Made by a program: the position numbers and the translations under genes
Notes under the pieces: generated by a model
Told to the model about the DNA's origin: nothing
Seen by the model: only the letters and a program-made list of their open reading frames with translations
Database searches by the model: none
NCBI GenBank assembly: GCA_036927565.1
Contig: JAYESD010000001.1
Span: forward strand, 276,035,560-276,099,559
Direction: 5' to 3'
Source of the DNA: Tuctoria greenei
Lineage: Eukaryota; Streptophyta; Magnoliopsida; Poales; Poaceae
Length of the DNA stretch: 64,000 nucleotides
Shown here: piece after piece, positions 56,720 through 64,000 of the stretch
How the letters are laid out: each line of letters starts with the position of its first letter
Numbering within the stretch: the stretch's first letter is position 1

Positions 56720-58022
56720 CCAGGGATGATTAGATCACGGCTCTCTCTACTTCACGAAGGTACGCAGAACAATGATAATGCTCTTAATTTGAGCAGTAGA
56801 AATAATTAAATACCATTTATTTAATTTCAAGGTAAGTTAAGCCTGTAATGAATTTTAAAGGCGGTGTTAATTACTCTCGGTATGATCAAATCAAGGGCCC
56901 TGGAAACTGGCTAGAGCTGGTAGAATGCACATTAAGGTTCTTCATCACGGAGTGCAATGGCAGCCTGTTGCTTTTTTTTATACCCAAGGAAGTATCTGTT
57001 CATGTTTGTTGGCTTTTCATCAATTTGTAATAACGATTTGAAAAGTTTTGGATCTATTTTTAGCTGCATTCTTGAATTAAAGTGTTTCAGTGCCGTCAAG
57101 CAACAAATACATTTAAGTTTGCATTTTTTACATTCTGCTCATTTCTTCTGCTACTTTTCTTCCTGTTAATTCTTTCTTTTTACGTGAATTGTTTTTGGGA
57201 ATTGGGCCGGGCTGAAACCAGGCGGCCAGAAGCACGGCCTAATCGCCCGAGGCCAAACACGACCTGGCCCGGCCCGACAGAGATTCATGCCGTGCTGGAC
57301 CGACACGTGGACTCGGGCCGTGTCGTGCCTGGAAGTCGGTAGCCGGCACGACACGGCCCGATAATGGCCCGATGGGCTGAAATTAGGCCCGAGAAAATTT
57401 GATTTACCTAAGGTGTTATTGGCCCAATTCGCATAAATATGGCCCAACGCGCCAGCCCAAGCAGCCATAATGTTAAACGAAGTTCAGCTGAAAAGTGCCG
57501 GTCTGAAGTTATATGTCGGTTCACAGCCACAAAAACTAGCAATGTGGGACTAAATGTTTGGCTGTACATGCATTGGAGCCGGCGCATGCTACTGGGCCGC
57601 GTAGGCCTGGCTGGCCGCGCCCGCGCGCCATGCTAGCCCGGTGATAGAGAGAATGACAAGGAGGGCTCACGCTGTTCTTTCCAGATTCATTTGTGGAGTG
57701 TTTTTTTTTATTTTGATCCGATTTTGAAAATTGAAACATGTATAGATTCCGTAATTTAAGTCTAAATTCGATAATTCTGTTTTCTATATTCTTCAAAAAA
57801 TACTCTATACCACTTGGAACAATTATTTTCAAACTTATAAAACTTTTTTTGTAAACAACAAAAAACAAATCATATGTACATATTCTTCAATATTTTGTAA
57901 ATCTCCAAAAAAAGATGTTGTATCAATTTTTGTTTTGTATGTGTATGTTTTATATTTCTACATGTATGCATTTTTTATAATTTTTTGAGACACTCCAACA
58001 TGTGAAGATACACATTTTCTTC
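56720..58022. other. TCP 3' flank and AT-rich spacer
   Basis: From 56720 to about 57170 the sequence is T-rich, as in a plant 3' UTR and flank, with no clear poly(A) signal chosen. From about 57200 to 57390 it is GGGCC/GGCCCG-rich with CACGACACGG motifs and may be a hAT-type transposon remnant, though no paired ends were found. From 57640 to 58022 it is AT-rich with no feature. No gene was recognised. Confidence 0.55.
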
Positions 58023-58881
58023 TGTCGGTACCCTGGAAACTGTACACTCCTTGAGGTTACAAAGATCTCAAAGGAAAGTCATCTACTTGATTTGAAGACC
58101 TTCGGAGACCCACATGTCAGATATAACCGGACTCGCTTCTCCAACATGGTTAATCCCAGGGTCGCCACGTGTACTATCAAACCGGAGCTACCACCCACAA
58201 GGGGGAAGCTCCGGGCTATGTATCGAAATGGCACCTCCGGACTTAACCCCAGACCGAGAAAAGCTCCGGATCTGACACGTGTCAGGTAGCTCCGGAGCTA
58301 CATGTTTCCCACAGTATGCTCCGGAGCTACCACGTGTCCAACCGTCGGATCTTCAGTCTCTAACCTCCGGAAGACTCCACAACGGCTCTGGATCTTCAAA
58401 GGAGAATCAAGGACTTCAAGACTCGATTAAGTGTCATTAATACCATATTAATGACACACGATCAGATGACCTTAATTACCAATAACGGTGCTGTCAAAGC
58501 CTATTACCCGGTCGTTAAGGACAATTAAGTGTGTTGAATAAGTGTCAATACTAGTAACCGCCGGGGCCACATGTCGGGCCAGGCTAACTTGTAACGGTCT
58601 GCCCTTGTACTATAAAAGGATAGGCCGACGACGGACTCTACAGGTTCAGTGACGCTACACACACGCCATTGAGAGTCGTCACAAGCTCATATAGGTAATA
58701 CAACACCAACACATTCGTGGAGTAGGGTATTACGCTCAGGCGGCTCGAACCACGTAAATTTTTGTGTCTCCTGTGCTATTCATAATTCATCTTCTTGAAT
58801 CTCCTCGCGCCCACACCGAACATCAAACTCCTCTAACACTTTAGTAGTGTCGGGTGATCTGCCGGATCCAAACCATCGACA
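58023..58881 (+). repeat. T1 5' LTR
   Basis: The LTR begins TGTCGGTACCC and ends CCATCGACA. It contains repeated AGCTCCGG units with CCACGTGT and GACACGTGTC boxes (about 58160-58345), and a TATAAAAGG box at 58611-58619 before the presumed transcript start. Confidence 0.88.
58609..58621 (+). promoter_or_regulatory. TATA box in T1 LTR
   Basis: ACTATAAAAGGAT is conserved at the same LTR position in remnants A (43251) and B (46111), each after GTAACGGTC. Confidence 0.75.
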
Positions 58882-58902
58882 GTTGGCGTGCCAGGTAGGG
58901 GC
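58882..58902 (+). promoter_or_regulatory. T1 primer binding site region
   Basis: GTTGGCGTGCCAGGTAGGGG follows the LTR end directly. TGGCGTGCCAGGTAGGGG-type sites are usual in grass Tat-like elements. The exact tRNA is not decided here. Confidence 0.75.
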
Positions 58903-58918
58903 GCCTGAGATTTCGAGA

Positions 58919-60400
58919 ATGGTGAACTCAGCTGCTAGATCATCCAACGGTCATCCCGCTGCTCAAGCTGCTAGGGGCAATCCCTCCAATATGCAGCCAC
59001 CAGCAGGAGCCTCAGCGCCAGCAGGAGTCACACTGCCACCACCGCCGCCTCCACCAGCAAATCAAGCTGGACAACACGATGGTGCACCGGCGTCAGTCAC
59101 TGCGTCGGGAAATCATGACAACCCGGAACACGCGCTTCATGCAGCGCGTGCTCTTCTCCAACGCCCACCACCACCGGACGCATCTCAGGATGCACTGGAG
59201 CAGTGGAGGGCGGATGTAGAACATTTGGTTGCAGCAGCAGCCGACCGCATCAGTAACCAGGGTCCTCCTCCTTCAGGACGGGCCCCGTCGCAGCGATGGA
59301 CCTTGTCTGGTAGACTTGGTCCGCACGTCTCCAACAATAGGAGACGAGCTGCATCACAGCAGGTGACGTCGTTGCCCTCCGGGGCATGACGCACCCACAC
59401 GGTATCCAGGCTTTCGACTCATGACCTCCGGGCGGAGCTTGATCGCCGATACCGCCAACAGGATGGCCGAGTCCATATTGAGCGTGCTCGTGAAAGACGA
59501 GAAGCTCAGTACGTTCTTGCTCCTGAAGGAGTGGGAGGAGGCTGTTCAGCCCTGGCCATGCATCTGCGTATGGTCAGGTGGCCACAGAAGTTCCGGCCTC
59601 ACCTGCTGGAGAAGTTCGATGGGACTGTCAATCCTGTTGAATTTCTTCAGATCTACTCCACTGCTATCTTGGCAGCTGGAGGAAATGAGGCCGTGATGGC
59701 CAACTATTTCCCAGTGGCTTTGACTGGGACCGCCAGGTCCTGGTTTATGAGCCTTCCACCCAACTCCATCAACAGTTGGGAGGAGCTGTGCCAACACTTC
59801 ACTACCAACTTTGGGAGTTCATACACCCGGCCAGGCACTGAACTGGACCTTTTTGCAGTCGTGCAAAAAGGAGGAGAATCCCTGCGATCATTCATCCAGA
59901 GGTTCTCTCAGGTACGAAACACTATCCCTTCTATCTCTAGTGCCTCTGTCATTGTGGCATTCAGATAGGGTGTACGGGATAAGAAGATGCTGGAGAAACT
60001 GGCGATCAAGGAGATCACCAGTGTCACAGAACTCTTTAGTTTGGCCGATAAATGTGCCAAAGCTGCGGAGGGCTGTGAGATGCACTCCAAACCAACTCCG
60101 GAGGGTCACAAGAAATCCTCCAAAGAAGAAGCCGCTACCTCCGGGGGTGGCAAGAAGAAAAAGAAGACCAACGGCAAGAAGAAGCCGTCGGCCGGCACAT
60201 CCAACGTTGCAGTTGCTGCAGCTCCGGGTGGCCGGGGGCCACGCCCCGAGAAGCGACCTCGACCGTCTTCTGAAGATGGTGGAAAACTCAAAGTGTGGTG
60301 TCCCATTCACAAAACGAGCAGCCACAGTTTGGAAGACTGCCGGGAGGTCCAAAACCTTGTCGAGCGCTACAACAAGCGCCGGAAAGAAACTCCTTTCTGA
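58919..60400 (+). pseudogene. T1 gag
   Basis: From ATG 58919 (MVNSAARSSNGHP) one frame runs to 60400 with only two stops: TGA at 59387-59389, fitting a CGA-to-TGA change, and TAG at 59966-59968. It has a Pro/Ala-rich N-terminus, the retrotransposon gag domain (FDGTVNPVEFLQIYST, ARSWFMSLPPNSINSWEEL), a Lys-rich segment and a Tat-type CHHC motif (WCPIHKTSSHSLEDC, near 60297-60340). Gag packages the element RNA. The frame stops at TGA 60398-60400, and pol-type sequence follows in the same frame. Confidence 0.88.
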
Positions 60401-63300
60401 CAGAGGGAAGGAAAACAAAAAGTTGACGAAGCTCCGGCTGAGGAGGAGTTAGGTTTTCAGGATCCCAAAAAGGTCCTGAAGGCCGTCTACACCTCCGTCG
60501 ACGACGATTCCGACGTCTCTGACAACGAGCGTCGGAAGACCATGAACACCATCTTTGGTGGATCATGGGACATCACCTCCCGTCGCGTCATCAAGACTAT
60601 GCATCAGGACATGGCTGCTGTAGCTCCTACAGCCAGACCGGAGCCTCATCAGAAGTGGATGGACACAACCATTACTTTTGATGCTTCGGATTGTCCTCGA
60701 AGCATGGTTGGAGCAGGTCAGCTGCCTTTGATGGTATCTCCTACCATAAATAACATCCAACTCCACCATGTCATGGTAGACGGAGGTTTGGGGATTAACC
60801 CCATAAGCTTCGAAGCTTTTGCCAAGCTTCAGCTCCGACCTTCGGATCTTCACCCCTCCCGACCTTTCTCCGGAGTAGGTCCGGGGGCCATTACCCCACT
60901 CGGAGCTATTACTCTCCCCGTTACCTTCGGGTCATGGGAGAAGTATCGCACCGAAAAGTTGGTCTTTGACGTTGCTCAGATCAACTTACCCTTCAAAGAC
61001 ATCTTGGGTAGGCCTGCCCTGTACAAATTCATGGCAGCTGCTCATTATGGCTATTTGGTGTTAAAGATGCCAACACCAGTAGGCGTTCTCCGGATCCGCG
61101 GAGATCGTACTGCCGGAGTAACTGCTCTGGAAGAACTCCATGCACTCACCACAGCGCAAGAGGAGGACTCCAGGCAGGAGCAAGCTCCAAAACCCCTGAG
61201 CATTCGTCAACGAGGCTTGACATCTGCACCTCGCGTGCAGCCAAGCGGCGACACCGACATTCCCGTCAAAGTCGTCCAAATCGGTTCTGACGTCGCTCAG
61301 ACCACCCGTATATCGGGATGATTGAACGACAAATAGGAACTCGCGCTCATCGCTTTCCTCCGGGCTAATGTCGACGTTTGCCTGGCAACCGTCACAAATG
61401 CCTGGGATCCCTAGGGAAGTGATTGAGCACAATCTGAAGATCTATCCAGACGCCCAGCCTGTGCATCAGAAGCCTCGGAAGCAATATGTAGAGCGACAGA
61501 ACTTCATTCGACAAGAAGTAAAGAAGTTGCTCGAAGCTGGATTCATCCGAGAAGTCTTCCATTCAAAATGGCTGGCAAACCCAGTCGTTGTGCCCAAGGC
61601 CGGCGGGAAGCTTCGGATGTGTATCGACTACACAACACTTAATAAGGCATGTCCAAAAGATCCATTCCCACTACCTAGAATAGATCAGATAGTGGATTCC
61701 ACCTCCGGGTGTGAATTACTGTGTTTCCTTGACGCATGTTCTGGGTATCATCAAATCAGAATGTCTAGGGAAGATGAAGAGCATACCTCTTTCATCACAG
61801 TAGATGGATTGTACTGTTATACAACCATGCCATTTGGTCTCAAGAATGCAGCTTCAACTTTTGTACGAGCTATGTACAAAACCTTTGAAGACCTCATTAG
61901 AGACATAGTGGAAGTGTACGTGGATGACATCGTGGTCAAGTTCAAGAACAAGGAGTCACTTCTTGACACCTTACAGGATGTCTTCGATAAGCTGCGGGCC
62001 ACCCGCACAAAGCTAAACCAGACAAGTGTGTCTTCGGGGTTAGCTCCGGAAAACTTCTTGGTTTCCTGGTAAGTCACCAGGGCATAAAAGCTAATCCGGC
62101 GAAGATCAAGGCCATTGAAGACATGCGGCCACCAACCCGTATCAAAGATGTCCAAAAGCTAACTGGATGTCTAGCAGCCCTCAGCCGGTTCATTTCAAGA
62201 CTGGCGGAACGGGCACTCCCCTTCTTCAAGTTATTGAGGAAGTCCGGACCATTCCAATGGTCTGAAGAAGCAGAAAAGGCGTTCCAGGAGCTAAAACAGT
62301 TCCTCACCACTCTACCAACTCTGGTAGCTCCGAACCCTGGTAAGCCTTTGTTGCTTTATATTTCAGCTACTAACGAAGTCATTAGTATGGTTCTGGTTGC
62401 GGAGAGACCAGAACTACCCCATACTCAGGGATCCAGACCCCTTTAGGAGGGTCCGGAGGTTCCTGAAAACGAGTCTGGGTCCCAGCTCCCAGACTCGAAT
62501 CCACAAGAAACCACTCCAGAAGACCCAGACCCCTCCGGGAGGGTCCAGGTCACTTCTGAAGAAGCTCCGGGTTCCTCCAGCCAGAACCCGGAGGTCCCCG
62601 AAGAAACTCCGGATCCCTCCGGGAGGATCCGGGTCAGTGAAGAGGAAGCTTTGGGCCCCTCTGGGAGGGTCCGGACCATTCAGTGCCCAGTATACTTCAT
62701 CAGTGAAGTATTACATGATGCCAAGACTCGATACCTAGAGGTGCATAAGCTGCTCTATGCAGTTCTTATTGCCTCCAGGAAGCTTCGCCATTACTTCCAA
62801 GCTCACAAAATCTCAGTGGTGACCTCTTACCCACTTCGAGCAATTTTGCATAATCCCAATTCAACTGGGAATATTGCAATGTGGGCAGCGGAATTGGCTG
62901 AATTCGATCTCGAATTCATTTCAAGGCAAGCAGTCAAGAGTCAAGCATTGGCAGACTTCGTGGCGGAATGGACTCCCTCTCCATCAAACCCTAGGGGCCC
63001 TAGTGAGCAGAAGCCGAAACATGAAGCTCCAGTCTTCATCAAGCCTCATTGGACCCTCTACTTCGACGGCTCCATGCAAAAGCAGGGGGCCAGAGCTGGA
63101 ATCCTTGTCCTCGCACCAACTGGGGAGAAGGTAAAATACATGGTACACCTTGACTTCAAGGCGACCAACAACATGGCAGAGTACGAAGCACTCATCTACG
63201 GACTAAAGGTGGTGCTGTCATACGGTGTCAAGCAACTGCTGGTCAAGGGAGATTCATAGCTCATCATTAAACAAGTGAAGGGTGAATGCTCCTGCAACAA
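60401..63300 (+). pseudogene. T1 pol: protease, RT, RNase H and archaeal-type RNase H (truncated)
   Basis: The protease region has HHVMVDGGLGINPIS (near 60755-60800), with the DGG form of Tat elements. Stops at 61319 and near 61334 and a frameshift near 61376 precede the RT (WLANPVVVPKAGGKLRMCIDY, given as WLANPVVVPKAG and GKLRMCIDY; YVDD at 61917-61928). A one-base loss near 62019 shifts the frame again. RNase H (LLLYISATNEVISMVLVAER, split: LLLYISATNE and VISMVLVAER) is interrupted by an 85-90 residue Pro/Glu/Ser-rich insert (about 62403-62675) before CPVYFISEVLHDAKTRYLEVHK-type residues (CPVYFISEVLHD). The archaeal-type RNase H (WTLYFDGSMQKQGARAGI, TNNMAEYEALIYGL) reaches 63258. Integrase is absent because of the junction at 63300. 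Confidence 0.88.
62403..62680 (+). repeat. Repeat-rich insert inside T1 RNase H
   Basis: Related units CCCTCCGGGAGG / CCCTCTGGGAGG, each followed by GTCCGG or ATCCGG, recur about four times and translate as DPSGRV/DPSGRI/GPSGRV. One TAG (62444-62446) lies at the start. The units are themselves near-palindromic. Confidence 0.75.
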
Positions 63301-64000
63301 TCTGAATGGCTCAAGAGGGGGCCCTTGGTTGAAGATGTGCTCAGTTGGAGGCATCACCACCGGTGAAACCTCAGTGGGGTCTAAATAGGCTAGTAACCCC
63401 TTTGTAAAGGCTATTTTGTGATCTCTTGGCCACACACCAATGGAAGTGTGAGACGGCATAATAGAGGTTCTAGTCATCGACGGGTGATGAAATCACAAAC
63501 ACGTGGGTAAAGCGATACAACCTCTGCAGAGTATCTAATAAAACTATCATGATAGTCGTGCTCCTGGTTATGAGCACCTGGACAACTTCCATGATTAGAG
63601 GGAACTTGGAATTTGAGATGGTTTGGTACTGGTTATGGCTGGTTATGAATTAAATTCTGATATTGATTATGATTATTGATAATGAGGAATCTGGAATATG
63701 GACGATGGTAATGAATATGGACTGGTATTATGATGATTACATGGCTTATGATTGATTTATTTCATATACATATAATATATTGCTTTTCAAATGTTTTAAT
63801 GTACTTTTTAGCACTTAGCCATTATTACATTCGTCGTTTGTATCAGCTACATGTCATACTTTCCACACTTGCTGAGTACGACATGTACTCACCCTTGCAA
63901 TCCCCTCCCCCCAACAGTTACAGGCCAGGATTGGGAGTTTAATGATGTTAATGTGGAGTGCTAGTCCATGTCTACCGTCAGCTTGTCTGTGGTGTTGATT
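63301..64000 (+). repeat. Second copy of G2 3' LTR segment 40326-41025
   Basis: The sequence from TCTGAATGGCTC onward appears identical by eye to 40326-41025 up to the window end. It starts abruptly inside the T1 RNase H gene, with no target duplication or LTR boundary. It contains no gene. Confidence 0.9.

Larger units (their letters stand above)
58023..63300 (+). mobile_element. Tat-like Ty3/gypsy element T1, 3'-truncated
   Basis: LTR 58023-58881, primer site, gag, protease, RT, RNase H and the start of a second (archaeal-type) RNase H domain, all on the + strand. The dual RNase H and the LTR start TGTCGGTACCC are typical of the Tat lineage. It resembles the LTRs of remnants A and B, so it shows what a gag-pol-bearing relative looks like. 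It ends abruptly at 63300, before integrase, at a junction with G2-type LTR sequence. Confidence 0.9.

Noticed and set aside
57200..57390. Possible hAT-type transposon end rich in GGGCC and CACGACACGG
   Set aside because: No paired terminal repeat or target duplication was found, so it is only mentioned in the spacer note.

Overview
This is a repeat-dense stretch of a plant nuclear genome, almost certainly a grass (Poaceae). The evidence is the set of nested LTR retrotransposons (two Sirevirus-like Ty1/copia elements, Tekay-like Ty3/gypsy chromoviruses, Tat-like Ty3/gypsy elements and a third Ty1/copia element), the Stowaway-type MITEs, and the one recognisable host gene, a GC-rich class II (CIN/TCP5-like) TCP transcription factor. 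No bacterial, organellar, rRNA or tRNA features were seen.

Layout. 1-19260: remains of a chromovirus (G1, + strand). Its integrase gene is split by a Sirevirus (C1, 399-14859, - strand, TSD TTTAT). The gag of C1 is in turn split by a reverse-oriented solo gypsy LTR (S1, 10315-12921, TSD CACAT). The G1 3' LTR is split by copies of a second Sirevirus LTR (C2, TSD GTGGG). 19261-29476: C2 body on the + strand, with a truncated 5' LTR, decayed gag-pol, a frameshifted env-like third ORF and a complete 3' LTR. 28101-30627 is a near-identical direct copy of 15997-18523. 30628-46354: two Tat-like remnants (A and B) that keep only an antisense ORF and LTRs. A is split by a complete but decayed chromovirus (G2, 31312-41284, TSD ATGTT). 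46355-58022: lower-copy DNA holding a decayed copia element (C3, 47672-53942), three MITEs and the TCP gene (55891-56719). The TCP gene carries a 4-bp tandem duplication that puts its C-terminal half out of frame. 58023-63300: 5' part of a Tat-like gypsy element (T1, + strand). 63301-64000 repeats 40326-41025, apparently without a difference, at an offset of 22,975 bp.

Every retroelement coding region is broken by stops, frameshifts or deletions, so none looks autonomous as it stands. The most unusual signal is a set of short palindromes (core CGGACTAGTCCG or CGGACTTGTCCG). In the C1 LTRs they form pairs about 20 bp apart that repeat every 51-59 bp. The same geometry appears in the LTR of the unrelated G1/G2 gypsy family. 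The motif also occurs inside C1 gag, where the spacing becomes a multiple of three bases. C2 has its own palindrome type with 31-33 bp pairing and a 78-87 bp period. Palindromes in Sirevirus LTRs are established knowledge; the ordered dimer geometry, the sharing with a gypsy family and the in-frame coding version are what deserve follow-up. No gene set suggesting a new defence or metabolic system was found.
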